This document shows positions 8,881 to 18,342 of a DNA stretch of 64,000 nt, in pieces. The notes below the pieces were generated by a model that was not told where the DNA came from, did no database searches, and worked only from the letters and a program-made list of their open reading frames with translations. Position numbers and translations under genes: made by a program. The DNA is from Halobacteriovoraceae bacterium. Lineage in GTDB: Bacteria; Bdellovibrionota; Bacteriovoracia; Bacteriovoracales; Bacteriovoracaceae. The stretch covers positions 248,001 to 312,000 of the forward strand of contig JACKAK010000002.1 of the NCBI GenBank assembly GCA_020635115.1, in the 5' to 3' direction. How positions within the stretch are numbered: the first letter of the stretch is position 1; the number at the start of each line of letters is the position of its first letter.

Positions 8881-10088
8881 TCTCTGAGATCAACATAAAG
8901 GTTTTTTCCCCAATTATAGGTAATTTCATCAATTGTGTTACATTTAAAAACACTAAAACGTGGTTTCATTCCTTCTATTAATACCCCTTGATCTATAAGT
9001 CCAAGTGAGTGAGAAGCATTTAAGGTAATCGCCGACCACAATTGAGCAATATTCATTTTGAAAGTTGGAGCACTTATAGAGGCCAGCAAAAGTAAATTAT
9101 CACAATGACAAGAACCAGGATTAAAGTCAGTTGCGATTGAAACTTTTAGTCCCTCTTTTAACATGCTTTCAACCGGAGCAAGTGGTTTGCCTAAAAAAAG
9201 TCCTGTACCAGGAAGTACTGTTGCAACAGTATTTGAATTTTTAAGTGCATTTATACCTTTTTGAGAAATTTTTAAAAGATGATCACAACTTAAAGCACCT
9301 TGTTGGTGTGCAAGAAATGCACCATTATTGTCATTAAATTCATCTGCATGAATTTTAAGTTTAAGACCTAAATCTCTCGATAAATTAAAAAGTATTTCTA
9401 CATCTTCGGTGGAGAAGTATCCCTGTTCATGAAATATATCGACAATATCAATATGTTGATGAATATCTTTTAAGAGAGGGATGACTACTTTTTCTAAATA
9501 TTCTGCAGAATTTATATAATCTTTAGGAACAGCATGAGCTGCCAGATATGTATTTAGAATTTGAATTTTAGGAGCAAATTTTTGTTTAAGTTTGTGAATA
9601 ATCTTAGAAAGCAATTTTTCTCCATCATAAGTAAGGGCGTAACCACTTTTTATTTCGATAGTTTTTACTCCAAAACCTGCAATTCGTTCAATTCTTTCAC
9701 ATCCTAAATCGAAGAGTTCATCTTCACTGGCCTGTTGAGTTTGCTTCATAGAAGATAGTATTCCCCCACCGGCCTTAGCAATAGTCTCATAGTCAGCTCC
9801 ATTTAATCTCATTGTATATTCTTTAGAGCGATTTCCTGAAAAAACTAAGTGTGTATGTGAATCAACAAGTTCAGGTGTGAGCACATGGCCAGCAAGATCT
9901 TGAGTTTGAGTAGAATGATATTCTTTGGGAAGATCTTTGGATCTTCCTATCCACAAAATTTGGTTTTTATCAAAAACGATAGCGCCATTTTCAATTATTG
10001 AAATATCTTCTGGTATTAAGTTTCTACCATCTTTTTGATAGGCATTTTCTAAGGTTAAAATTTGGTTTATATTTTTAAAACATTTCAC
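8877..10088 (-). CDS. hutI: Imidazolonepropionase
   Basis: Third step of histidine degradation: hydrolyses 4-imidazolone-5-propionate to N-formimidoyl-glutamate in the cytoplasm. Amidohydrolase-fold enzyme of 403 residues with the metal motif D-S-H-T-H-L-V-F (His78, His80), S-G-N-R-S-K-E-Y, A-G-G-G-I-L, K-S-G-Y-A-L, and A-T-D-F-N-P-G-S. Starts at GTG 10088, sharing one base with the hutU stop (TAGTG), so it is translationally coupled. It is the last gene of the minus-strand operon; no gene for the following step (hutG or hutF/ftcD type) is in the window. Confidence 0.95.
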   Translation of the reverse strand: MKCFKNINQILTLENAYQKDGRNLIPEDISIIENGAIVFDKNQILWIGRSKDLPKEYHSTQTQDLAGHVLTPELVDSHTHLVFSGNRSKEYTMRLNGADYETIAKAGGGILSSMKQTQQASEDELFDLGCERIERIAGFGVKTIEIKSGYALTYDGEKLLSKIIHKLKQKFAPKIQILNTYLAAHAVPKDYINSAEYLEKVVIPLLKDIHQHIDIVDIFHEQGYFSTEDVEILFNLSRDLGLKLKIHADEFNDNNGAFLAHQQGALSCDHLLKISQKGINALKNSNTVATVLPGTGLFLGKPLAPVESMLKEGLKVSIATDFNPGSCHCDNLLLLASISAPTFKMNIAQLWSAITLNASHSLGLIDQGVLIEGMKPRFSVFKCNTIDEITYNWGKNLYVDLRD

Positions 10089-11752
10089 TAAAGTTCCTCG
10101 GAAGGGAATTTGATATTTGTTTGTTTTGCCATTTCACGTGCTTCTTCATATCCAGCATCAAGATGTCTCATAACACCCATTCCTGGGTCAGAATTTAAAA
10201 CTAAAGAAAGTCTTTGATCCATTTCTTTCGTACCATCACAAACGATAACCATACCTGAATGTTGAGAATATCCCATACCCACTCCCCCGCCATGATGGAA
10301 ACTTGTCCATGAAGCACCATTCATTGTGTTGATCATCAGATTTAACAATGGCCAGTCACTCACGGCATCTGTTCCATCTTTCATCCCTTCAGTTTCTCTA
10401 AATGGTGAGGCAACAGATCCGCAATCTAGATGATCTCTACCAATTACAATTGGTGCCTTAACTTTATTTTCTCTGACTAGTTGATTAAATAAGAGCCCAG
10501 CTTTTTCTCGATCACCATATTGTAGCCAGCAAATGCGTGAGGGTAATCCTTGAAAAGAAATCATCTCTCTAGCTTTATTAAGCCAATTATGGAGTTTTTT
10601 GTTTTCAGGAAATAATTTTTTTAACTCTAAGTCAGTTGTATAAATATCTTCTGGATCCCCAGAAAGTGCGACCCAGCGAAAGGGGCCTGAACCTTTGCAA
10701 AAGAGTGGTCTAATATAGGCAGGAACAAAACCAGGAAAATCAAATGCATTTTTGAGTCCATGTTTAAGGGCATTCCCTCTTAGGTTATTTCCGTAGTCAA
10801 ATACATGAGAGCCTTTTTGCTTGAAAGCGATCATGGCCTTCACGTGTTCAACCATGGTGTCTAATGACAATTGAGTATATTTCTTTGGGTCACTAGATCT
10901 TAAAGAAATGGCCTCATCAAGGGTAAGTCCATTGGGAACATATCCATTGAGAGGATCATGTGCTGAAGTTTGGTCTGTAACAATATCAATATTCAAATTT
11001 TTTTCAAGTAAATAATTGAAAAAATCAACGGCATTGCCCACCACTCCGATACTACAAGGTGTTTTTGTTGCAATTTTTTCCTTTGCAAGAGAGATTGCCT
11101 CTTCATTACTATTGGCCAGAATATCAATATATTTTGATTTTAATCTTTTTTTAATCCTTTCAATATCAACATCACATCCAATGAAAACTCCGTTGGCCAT
11201 TTTGACGGCCAGTGGTTGAGCTCCTCCCATTCCTCCTAAACCAGCAGAAAGAACGAGCTTACCTGATAGATCAGAACCCTTACCATAATGTGTTTCAGCT
11301 GCGGCCATAAAAGTTTCATATGTACCTTGGAGTATTCCTTGTGATCCGATATAAATCCATGAACCAGCTGTCATTTGGCCATACATCATCTTATTTTCTT
11401 CTTTCAACTTATTGAAATGATCCCAATTCGCCCAATTGGGAACAAGATTCGAATTGGCAATAAGAACTCTCGGCCCATTCGGATTACTTGGAAAAACTCC
11501 AACTGGTTTTCCAGATTGAATCAGCAAAGTTTGGTTATATTCAAGTTCCTTCAAAGTACGAATAATATCGTTTAGTGCTTTATGATTTCTTGCGGCCTGC
11601 CCATTCCCACCATAAACAATTAAATGATCTCTATCTTCAGCAACATCAGGATGAAGATTATTGAGTAGACAACGTAATGCGGCCTCTTGGTGCCAACCTT
11701 TACATGTTAAACTTGATCCAGTTGGGGGAAGTGGGATATTATTATGGTTCAT
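10088..11752 (-). CDS. hutU: Urocanate hydratase
   Basis: Second step of histidine degradation: converts urocanate to 4-imidazolone-5-propionate with tightly bound NAD+. 554 residues, the normal length. Recognisable blocks include V-Y-G-G-N-G-Q-A-A-R-N, S-A-G-L-G-G-M-G-G-A-Q, and near the C-terminus H-H-G-G-G-V-G-M-G-Y-S-Q-H-S-G with D-Y-G-N-N-L-R-G-N-A in the middle. It overlaps hutH by four bases (ATGA). Confidence 0.97.
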   Translation of the reverse strand: MNHNNIPLPPTGSSLTCKGWHQEAALRCLLNNLHPDVAEDRDHLIVYGGNGQAARNHKALNDIIRTLKELEYNQTLLIQSGKPVGVFPSNPNGPRVLIANSNLVPNWANWDHFNKLKEENKMMYGQMTAGSWIYIGSQGILQGTYETFMAAAETHYGKGSDLSGKLVLSAGLGGMGGAQPLAVKMANGVFIGCDVDIERIKKRLKSKYIDILANSNEEAISLAKEKIATKTPCSIGVVGNAVDFFNYLLEKNLNIDIVTDQTSAHDPLNGYVPNGLTLDEAISLRSSDPKKYTQLSLDTMVEHVKAMIAFKQKGSHVFDYGNNLRGNALKHGLKNAFDFPGFVPAYIRPLFCKGSGPFRWVALSGDPEDIYTTDLELKKLFPENKKLHNWLNKAREMISFQGLPSRICWLQYGDREKAGLLFNQLVRENKVKAPIVIGRDHLDCGSVASPFRETEGMKDGTDAVSDWPLLNLMINTMNGASWTSFHHGGGVGMGYSQHSGMVIVCDGTKEMDQRLSLVLNSDPGMGVMRHLDAGYEEAREMAKQTNIKFPSEEL

Positions 11753-13290
11753 TTTAATTCTCCTAAAATTTTCTCAATTTCAAAAACTAATTTTCGAGAC
11801 TTAATCAATTTTGAAATTTTCTCAATGTCTTTGTGAAGCGTACGGTCTTCTACAATTGGTGGAACTTTTTTTCTAATCAATGAATATATTTTTTCCAAAG
11901 CAGGTGAAGTCTTTAATGGTCTTTGAAACTCTAAGGCCTGAGTGTTACATAGGAGTTCAATTGACAAGACATTTTTTGTATTTTCTAAAACTTCTTGAAG
12001 TTTTCTACCTGCAGTCAGTCCCATAGAGACATGGTCTTCTTTATCTGTTGAAGTAGGAATTGAATCAACTGAAGCAGGATGAGAAAGGTATTTATTTTCA
12101 GAAGTCAATGCTGCCGCAGTGACTTGAGCTATCATTAATCCAGAGTTGAGGCCAGATTCTTTAACGAGAAAAGCTGGAAGATCTGAGAATGTTGGATTCA
12201 TCATTTTTTCAATTCTTCTTTCTGAAATACTACATATTTCAGAAAGTCCCATGGCCAGATAGTCCATACATAGGGCAATTGCTTCTCCATGAAAGTTTCC
12301 TCCAGAAATAACTTTATTTTCATCTGGAAAGATTAGGGGATTATCTGTGACTGAATTAATTTCAGTTTTGATGACATGTTCAGCATGATAAAAAGTTTGT
12401 CTACAAGCACCGTGAACTTGGGGGACGCATCTTAATGAATAAGGATCTTGTACTTTTTGACAGTCGTCATGGGAATCTTTAATTTGCGAATCTTTCAAGA
12501 GTGTATTTAAGTTAATACATGTTTCATTTTGACCCAAATGAGGTTTAAGTTTAGATATAGATGGGTCGTATGCCTTGGTTGTACCTTTGACAGCATCAAG
12601 TGTGAGAGCAGCTGAAATATCAGCGATTTTCATGATTGATTTTGCCTCATAAACAGCAATGCAACCTAGTGCGGCCATGACAGCAGTACCATTTATAAGG
12701 GCGAGTCCGTCTTTGGGCCCAAGCTTTATGGGTTGAATATTTAATCTTTCAAGAACACTTTGAGTACTTTGACGTTTTTTTTCAAAATAAACTTCTCCTT
12801 CGCCGATGAGTGCCAGGGCCATATGTGACAATGGGGCCAAGTCTCCAGATGCTCCAACGGATCCTTTTTGTGGAATAACTGGCAGTATGTTTTTATTTAA
12901 AAACGTAATGAGGAGTTGTACGATTTGAGGGTTGATTCCTGAATAACCAGAACAAAGACAATTGGCCCTCAGAAGCATGATGGCCCTTGTGATTTCGTCA
13001 TTGAAAGGTTTTCCAACACCAGTACAGTGTGAGCGAATGAGATTATATTGTAATTGCTCTAGGTCTTTTTTCTGGATAAATTTGTTAGAAAGTGCACCAA
13101 AACCAGTGTTGATTCCATAGACTGGTTTTTCTTTCTCAACTAAATCTAGAACGAATTTTCTAGATTTATCCATTTTCGAAAGTGAATCTTTTGAAATTTC
13201 AACTTGTACTGTCGCATTTTCACAGGTTGCAACATGAAAAACATCTTCAATTGAGAGGTTTTCACCGTTAATAATTAATTTTTCAATCAT
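11749..13290 (-). CDS. hutH: Histidine ammonia-lyase
   Basis: First step of histidine degradation: eliminates ammonia from histidine to give urocanate. 513 residues. The self-forming MIO cofactor triad is Ala147-Ser148-Gly149 in G-S-V-G-A-S-G-D-L-A-P-L. Other family signatures are Y-G-I-N-T-G-F-G, S-G-G-N-F-H-G-E and T-S-T-D-K-E-D-H-V. It starts one base after the rpe stop, so it is expressed as part of the def-fmt-rpe operon rather than from a dedicated hut promoter that I can see. Confidence 0.97.
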   Translation of the reverse strand: MIEKLIINGENLSIEDVFHVATCENATVQVEISKDSLSKMDKSRKFVLDLVEKEKPVYGINTGFGALSNKFIQKKDLEQLQYNLIRSHCTGVGKPFNDEITRAIMLLRANCLCSGYSGINPQIVQLLITFLNKNILPVIPQKGSVGASGDLAPLSHMALALIGEGEVYFEKKRQSTQSVLERLNIQPIKLGPKDGLALINGTAVMAALGCIAVYEAKSIMKIADISAALTLDAVKGTTKAYDPSISKLKPHLGQNETCINLNTLLKDSQIKDSHDDCQKVQDPYSLRCVPQVHGACRQTFYHAEHVIKTEINSVTDNPLIFPDENKVISGGNFHGEAIALCMDYLAMGLSEICSISERRIEKMMNPTFSDLPAFLVKESGLNSGLMIAQVTAAALTSENKYLSHPASVDSIPTSTDKEDHVSMGLTAGRKLQEVLENTKNVLSIELLCNTQALEFQRPLKTSPALEKIYSLIRKKVPPIVEDRTLHKDIEKISKLIKSRKLVFEIEKILGELK

Positions 13291-13291
13291 G

Positions 13292-13954
13292 TTATGCTCT
13301 TAAACTTTTAATTTTATCTAAGTAATCTTGTGGAGAACTGTTAAATATATATGACCCGGCAACTAAGTTGTCAGCTCCAGCGGATAAACAGTGTTTTGCT
13401 GTTTCATCATTAATACCGCCATCAACTTGAATGATATATTTATATCCATTTTTTTGTCTTAAATCATGAAGAATACTAATTTTATCAACGGCATTGTAAA
13501 GAAAGCTCTGTCCGCCAAATCCAGGTTCAACAGACATAACTAAAAAAAGGTCAACTAGGGACAATATGTCTGAATCTATTTCAGCTACGGGGGTATTGGG
13601 TTTTATTGAAATTCCTACTGAAGGATAAAATTGTTTACATTCATAGATAAGATTTTTTAGTGAATTTTTTTCAACAGATTCCAAATGAATAGTGAAATTG
13701 AATATATGGTGATCCTTCATTGCTTTAATGTAAAACTCAGGATTTGAGACCATAAAATGGGCATCAAGCTTATGTGAAGTAATCTTGTGGAGGTTTTTAA
13801 TTATAGGAGGGCCAAATGTTAAGTTCGGGACGAAGTGTCCATCCATTATATCCAAGTGAAACCATAGATCATCTATATTATCAAAGTGTTTAATTTCACT
13901 TTCAATATTTAAAAAATCGCATGAAAGAATGCTAGGGGATATGATTGTTTTCAA
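13292..13954 (-). CDS. rpe: Ribulose-phosphate 3-epimerase
   Basis: Interconverts ribulose-5-phosphate and xylulose-5-phosphate in the pentose phosphate pathway. TIM-barrel protein with S-P-S-I-L-S-C-D-F, the metal motif L-D-I-M-D-G-H-F-V-P-N and the phosphate loop V-D-G-G-I-N and G-S-Y-I-F. An upstream TTG at 13969 is in frame, but GGAG at 13960-13963 sits five bases before TTG 13954, which gives the usual rpe N-terminus (MKTIISPSIL), 220 residues. I prefer that start. Lies between fmt and hutH. Confidence 0.94.
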   Translation of the reverse strand: MKTIISPSILSCDFLNIESEIKHFDNIDDLWFHLDIMDGHFVPNLTFGPPIIKNLHKITSHKLDAHFMVSNPEFYIKAMKDHHIFNFTIHLESVEKNSLKNLIYECKQFYPSVGISIKPNTPVAEIDSDILSLVDLFLVMSVEPGFGGQSFLYNAVDKISILHDLRQKNGYKYIIQVDGGINDETAKHCLSAGADNLVAGSYIFNSSPQDYLDKIKSLRA

Positions 13955-13977
13955 TTTAACTCCAATCAAATGGAGAA

Positions 13978-14928
13978 TTAGCTAAAAGTAATTTGCTCTC
14001 CATTTTTTAAGTAATTCTGTAATCCATTAAGCAGCTCAGTATCTGAGGATTTCTTTTTTCCTTCAAGTTGCACAGTGCCAATTCGAAATGTTTCATCAAG
14101 ACATCCAACCAATAGTTGTCCTGAAGAAATATCAATTTCGCCAGGACTAAGTTTTTGGGCAGAAATTTCTAATTCAAAGATTTTCAATCTCTTTCCATTC
14201 ATTAAGACAAAAATTCCTGGCCATGGATGGAATGCCTTTAATTTGCCTGTTATTTCAAAGTAATTCATTGAATTAAAAAAAATGTGTCCATCATCTTTTT
14301 TAATAGAAGGAGCATAGCTTACATTTTGCTCGATCTGTTTTTCATAATGGAGTGAATTATTCAAGAGTAAATCTAAAAAATGGAAAAGACTGACAGCGCT
14401 GAGGTACTTTAGTCTGGTGTATAATGAGTGTCCATGTTCATTTTCAAAAATAGGTGTTTCAAGTGAATAAGCAATATCTCCAGCATCCATTTTTTTTACC
14501 ATTTTCTGAATGGAAACACCTGTTTTTTTGTCATGGTTTAAGAGAGCGTACTGAATAGGTGCAGCACCTCGATACTTTGGTAATAAAGAAGTATGAATGT
14601 TAAAGGCGCCAAAAAGGGGTATGTCTAAAAGTTCATTTTTGAGAAATTGCGCAAATGCGAGGACAATAAAAAGATCAACTTTATCTTTTTTAATTTGTTC
14701 TATAAAATCAGTTTCTTGATTAATATTTTCAGTTTGTAGGAATGGTATTTTATTATTTTTACAATAATCGATAATAGGGGGAGAGTGTAGAAGCTTTCCT
14801 CTGCCAGAGGGTCTATCTGGCATACTGATGACTTTTGTAATCTCAACGTTTGGATGAGAAAAAAGAGTTTCTAATGCAGGAATTGAGAAATCAGGCGTTC
14901 CAAAAAAGATGGTTTTAAGTTTCTTCAT
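13978..14928 (-). CDS. fmt: Methionyl-tRNA formyltransferase
   Basis: Formylates initiator Met-tRNA using 10-formyl-tetrahydrofolate. 316 residues. The catalytic trio is Asn110, His112 (N-I-H-T-S-L-L-P-K-Y-R-G-A-A-P-I) and Asp148 (K-M-D-A-G-D), with an N-terminal F-F-G-T-P-D-F motif and a C-terminal OB domain. It overlaps def by 14 bases, the classical def-fmt pairing of formylation and deformylation. Confidence 0.96.
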   Translation of the reverse strand: MKKLKTIFFGTPDFSIPALETLFSHPNVEITKVISMPDRPSGRGKLLHSPPIIDYCKNNKIPFLQTENINQETDFIEQIKKDKVDLFIVLAFAQFLKNELLDIPLFGAFNIHTSLLPKYRGAAPIQYALLNHDKKTGVSIQKMVKKMDAGDIAYSLETPIFENEHGHSLYTRLKYLSAVSLFHFLDLLLNNSLHYEKQIEQNVSYAPSIKKDDGHIFFNSMNYFEITGKLKAFHPWPGIFVLMNGKRLKIFELEISAQKLSPGEIDISSGQLLVGCLDETFRIGTVQLEGKKKSSDTELLNGLQNYLKNGEQITFS

Positions 14929-15514
14929 TCTTTGATTGCTTCTTTTGTTTGATTAATTTTTTTTGAATGAGGTTTCTTTTAACAAAAGAAATTCTATCTA
15001 TAAAAACGATTCCATCGAGGTGATCATTTTCATGTTGAAGACAAACGGCAAGTAATCCTTCTGCTTCTAAAGTATGAAAATGTCCATCTGTATCTTGAAA
15101 TTCGACAGTGACTTCAGCTGCCCGAGTAACCTCTTCATACATTCCTGGAACGCTTAGACAGCCTTCTTCATATACTTGCTGTCCTTCTTTTCGAATAAAT
15201 TTCGGATTTATTAAAATTCTTGGATTAAAATTTGAAAGAGTATATTCCTCTCTTCCATCAGGAAATTCTTCAACATCTCTTTTGTAGTCGATATCCATGA
15301 CAAATATACGTTTGCTAACACCAATTTGTGGTGCTGCTAGTCCAATTCCCGGAGCTTTGTACATTGTAAACAACATATTTTGGCATAACTCTTTTAATGC
15401 AGCGTCAAACTCAGTGACAGGTTCTGCCACTTTTTTAAGAATTGCTGAAGGATAAGTATGAATCTTAAGCAGCTCACCTTCTAGATTAAATTTATTTTGT
15501 TCAATTGTGCTCAT
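14915..15514 (-). CDS. def: Peptide deformylase
   Basis: Removes the formyl group from nascent proteins. 199 residues with the three family motifs: G-I-G-L-A-A-P-Q (57-64), E-E-G-C-L-S-V-P-G (metal ligand Cys119), and Q-H-E-N-D-H-L-D-G (metal ligands His161 and His165, catalytic Glu162). The short N-terminal extension before the first helix is ordinary. It is directly upstream of fmt. Confidence 0.96.
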   Translation of the reverse strand: MSTIEQNKFNLEGELLKIHTYPSAILKKVAEPVTEFDAALKELCQNMLFTMYKAPGIGLAAPQIGVSKRIFVMDIDYKRDVEEFPDGREEYTLSNFNPRILINPKFIRKEGQQVYEEGCLSVPGMYEEVTRAAEVTVEFQDTDGHFHTLEAEGLLAVCLQHENDHLDGIVFIDRISFVKRNLIQKKLIKQKKQSKNEET

Positions 15515-15547
15515 TCTTTTCTATATCATGACTTGTTATAGAAATCA

Positions 15548-16654
15548 TCAGCTTAATTTACGCTTTTTGAACATGATAAAACCAATAAAAGCAGTGAGAA
15601 TCAGGTGAGGAATAAAAACAGCATAAAAAGGGTTTATTTTTGAATTCTTTCCAAGTTCGAGAAAATATGAATTTCCAAGCCAGTAAAGAATTACAAGCAC
15701 AAATGTATAAAAAATTAGTTTACCCAAGTGAGAACCTCGTCTATTTGGTGAATAGAGCGACAATGCTCCAAGAATAGTAAAGAATACACATATAAGTGAA
15801 GTGCCAATTTTTTCTAAGAATATAATTTGATATTCGTCTGTGTTTATCGTTGATTTTTTTAACTTTCGAATATACTCAAAGAGATCAATTATATTCAAAG
15901 TAGTTATATCTGATTCAATTTCAGAAAGATCCTCTGGAGTTTCCTCTATAAAGATTGAATATTTTTTTTCTTGGGTAGTTTTAGGAAAATTGAGTTCCTT
16001 AGAGTTATCTATGATTGTTGCATCATGTAGTTCCCATTCTTTATTTTGTAAATGGATGGCCTTCTTTGCACTAATGACTTTTTCAATAATCTTAAAACTT
16101 TTAAAAAAATAGATTTTAAAATCATATATAGTATTTTTTTCTAAATCAAAATTGACCAGGGAGAAAAAATAATTTTTTCCTTTGTACCACATTTTACCAC
16201 TATTGAGAGTATTTGTTCTTAATCCAACACTCTTTTGATTGCTAAAATGATCAACCTTATCCTTCAATATATTATGCCGTTCAGATTTGGAATATGGATA
16301 AACAAAACCTAAGAATATAAAAAGAATTAGAGAGACCAAAACAGAGGCACTTAATAAGATACTTAAATATTTTTTAAAAGATAGACCGCTAGCAAATATT
16401 GCGACAAGTTCATTTTTACTTCTTTGCTTTTCAATAGCAAAAATAGACGCAAATATACAAGATATAGGAATAACGCGTCCAAGTAGATTGGGTAACTCAA
16501 TAATGTAATTTTTTATAACATCTAAAGCGGTAACATTAGATCGCAAAAAGCCAGCAACAAGATTTCCTGCGGTCAATAAGAGAAGAAGAAAGAAAATGCT
16601 GCCCATTAAGGTTTTAAACCAATTTTTAAGAATATAGATGCGAAGTATTGTCAT
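15548..16654 (-). CDS. LptF/LptG-family permease (YjgP/YjgQ)
   Basis: 368-residue membrane protein with a transmembrane pair near the N-terminus (about 12-35 and 48-70), a third near 95-120, a soluble periplasmic beta region in the middle (about 125-265), and three C-terminal helices (about 280-365). That is the layout of the LptF/LptG permeases that pull lipopolysaccharide from the inner membrane to the Lpt bridge. Only one such gene is here, so which of LptF or LptG it is cannot be told. It overlaps the CFI-box gene upstream by four bases (ATGA). Confidence 0.85.
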   Translation of the reverse strand: MTILRIYILKNWFKTLMGSIFFLLLLLTAGNLVAGFLRSNVTALDVIKNYIIELPNLLGRVIPISCIFASIFAIEKQRSKNELVAIFASGLSFKKYLSILLSASVLVSLILFIFLGFVYPYSKSERHNILKDKVDHFSNQKSVGLRTNTLNSGKMWYKGKNYFFSLVNFDLEKNTIYDFKIYFFKSFKIIEKVISAKKAIHLQNKEWELHDATIIDNSKELNFPKTTQEKKYSIFIEETPEDLSEIESDITTLNIIDLFEYIRKLKKSTINTDEYQIIFLEKIGTSLICVFFTILGALSLYSPNRRGSHLGKLIFYTFVLVILYWLGNSYFLELGKNSKINPFYAVFIPHLILTAFIGFIMFKKRKLS

Positions 16655-17367
16655 TTGGGCATTATAATTTTTTCAATGATAAAAGAAAAGAGACTTAAAG
16701 TAGGACGAATGATTAAATTAGTAATGAAAAAGTTTAAAGCGTTATGACGTAGCAGAAATTTTACGAGATGCGGAGAATAAATATAGTACAAGTCTACGAA
16801 ATATTTTCCAGATTGCCTTTTTAAAAGCGATAATTTGAATTTTCTCAGGGTGTTTGTGTGTGGATGATTTTCACCGAAACATAGTGTTGCAATATAACAT
16901 GCTTTGGAATTTACTCTTATTTTTTCCAGTGCATCTTTGAAAGCTTTTTGATTATAGGCCTGACCCTTTTTAACAAATTTACTAAGCATTTGGTAATTGA
17001 TGTACTGATATTTAAAACCTATGGTAAAGGTTACAAATTGTTCAAGGCATCTAGCAGATTCATTATGAAGTCTCGGGTTACGGTCATAAGCTTTTGATAA
17101 ATCCCAATATACTTGACTGATCATAAGGAGTTCAGGAACATCTTTTTGCAAATCAAAGTGCTTAGGTCTCAGTTTTTCTTCTGAAGTATTATGAAATCGA
17201 GCTAAAGAATTAAGGTAGATAAGATAATGTTTTACGGCCAGTGCAACATTGTCTTGCTGATAGTATTCTCTGGCCTGTTTAAGCATGCTTAATCGATCCC
17301 GATAACGTTTGATGATTTCAGGATGCTTTTTTTCTTCTTCTTGTCCTTTTTCCTTTTTTTGTGCCAT
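16651..17367 (-). CDS. CFI-box-like C-terminal domain protein
   Basis: 238 residues. The first 25 are very charged (Lys/Glu). The middle is alpha-helical with a Tyr-rich, TPR-like look (Y-Y-Q-Q-D-N-V-A-L-A-V-K-H-Y). Residues about 160-215 carry C-Y-I-A-T-L-C-F-G, then L-R-K-F-K-L-S-L-L, G-K-Y-F-V-D-L-Y-Y-I-Y-S-P-H, matching the pattern I know as the CFI-box C-terminal domain. A final hydrophobic helix (about 215-235) may touch the membrane. Function unknown in the family. Its overlap with the LptF/G permease gene suggests an envelope role. Confidence 0.6.
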   Translation of the reverse strand: MAQKKEKGQEEEKKHPEIIKRYRDRLSMLKQAREYYQQDNVALAVKHYLIYLNSLARFHNTSEEKLRPKHFDLQKDVPELLMISQVYWDLSKAYDRNPRLHNESARCLEQFVTFTIGFKYQYINYQMLSKFVKKGQAYNQKAFKDALEKIRVNSKACYIATLCFGENHPHTNTLRKFKLSLLKRQSGKYFVDLYYIYSPHLVKFLLRHNALNFFITNLIIRPTLSLFSFIIEKIIMPK

Positions 17368-17416
17368 GAGTGCTCTTCGGCATGTATAGAAATAACTTTA
17401 GGGAAATAGTCGGGTA

Positions 17417-18292
17417 TTAAAAACGGTATGAGACAGAAAAAGAGGTTTCCTTCTGATTATAGATATTACCTTGGCTCGTTGGCTCGATATTTTTTGATTG
17501 GTTAATTGAAAATCCAAACGAAAGTTTAGGTTGTGCCCATAAGATACCAATTCCATTTCCCTTTTTGTTTTCACCTTGGTCTTTAAAAGTTCCAAATTTC
17601 AAAAAGAAATCAGAAAAAATTTTGAACTGAATAGCTGCAGCATAAAGAAAATTTTTATCTAGCTCCATTCGATACTTTGTTCCAATATCTAGCATAAGTG
17701 TAATGAAGCTAAGATAAAAATACTGAAATCCTACTTTTATAGATTGTTCTTCTTTTCTCTTAGAAAAAGGGTTAACAATGACAGCTCCAGAAGTGAGATT
17801 TTCTGTGATGACATGTGTAACACCAAAAGTTAAAGTGTTTTGATCTTTTACATCAATTCCCTCAAACTGAGTTTTGAGATAAGAAACACCAAAAGAGGAG
17901 ACCTTTCCTATTGCTGAAGAAATTGATCCTCCAATTGATCTTCGTGATAGATTATTGTGCTTGAAGTCAGAATACAATGCCGACCCCTTTAATGTTCCTG
18001 AAGCATCTGTTAAAACAAAAAGGTTTGAGTAATCAGCATCATTTCTTAATTGATTTACTTCATCCATTTTCAGCTCACTTGAGCTTCTTTGATAGTAGAT
18101 ATTTGTGATATTGAAAAAGGTTAATGCTGCAGGGTTTAAAATGGTGGCCTCATCCAGAAGGAGTGAGCCAATACCTGCACCACCAGTTGATTGAAGTCTG
18201 GTCGTTGTGAGTTGCCTTTGGCCTAAGGCATCGATCTCATCCGCAAATGCAGGGTTTAAAATGAATAATAAGATGATAATATACAACCTCAT
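17417..18292 (-). CDS. Outer-membrane beta-barrel protein (FadL/PorV-like start)
   Basis: 291 residues with a cleavable signal peptide (MRLYIIILLFILNPAFA). After it comes A-G-I-G-S-L-L-L-D-E-A-T-I-L-N-P-A-A-L, the 'asn-pro-ala' pattern common at the start of OmpP1/FadL and PorV-like barrels, then alternating beta strands, ending S-V-S-Y-R-F with the terminal Phe of barrel proteins. First gene of the minus-strand operon that runs through def, fmt, rpe and hut. Transported substrate unknown. Confidence 0.65.
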   Translation of the reverse strand: MRLYIIILLFILNPAFADEIDALGQRQLTTTRLQSTGGAGIGSLLLDEATILNPAALTFFNITNIYYQRSSSELKMDEVNQLRNDADYSNLFVLTDASGTLKGSALYSDFKHNNLSRRSIGGSISSAIGKVSSFGVSYLKTQFEGIDVKDQNTLTFGVTHVITENLTSGAVIVNPFSKRKEEQSIKVGFQYFYLSFITLMLDIGTKYRMELDKNFLYAAAIQFKIFSDFFLKFGTFKDQGENKKGNGIGILWAQPKLSFGFSINQSKNIEPTSQGNIYNQKETSFSVSYRF

Positions 18293-18342
18293 GAATTCAT
18301 TGTAGCACTATTTTTTAGTGAATTGAATCAAGGGAAGGTTAA

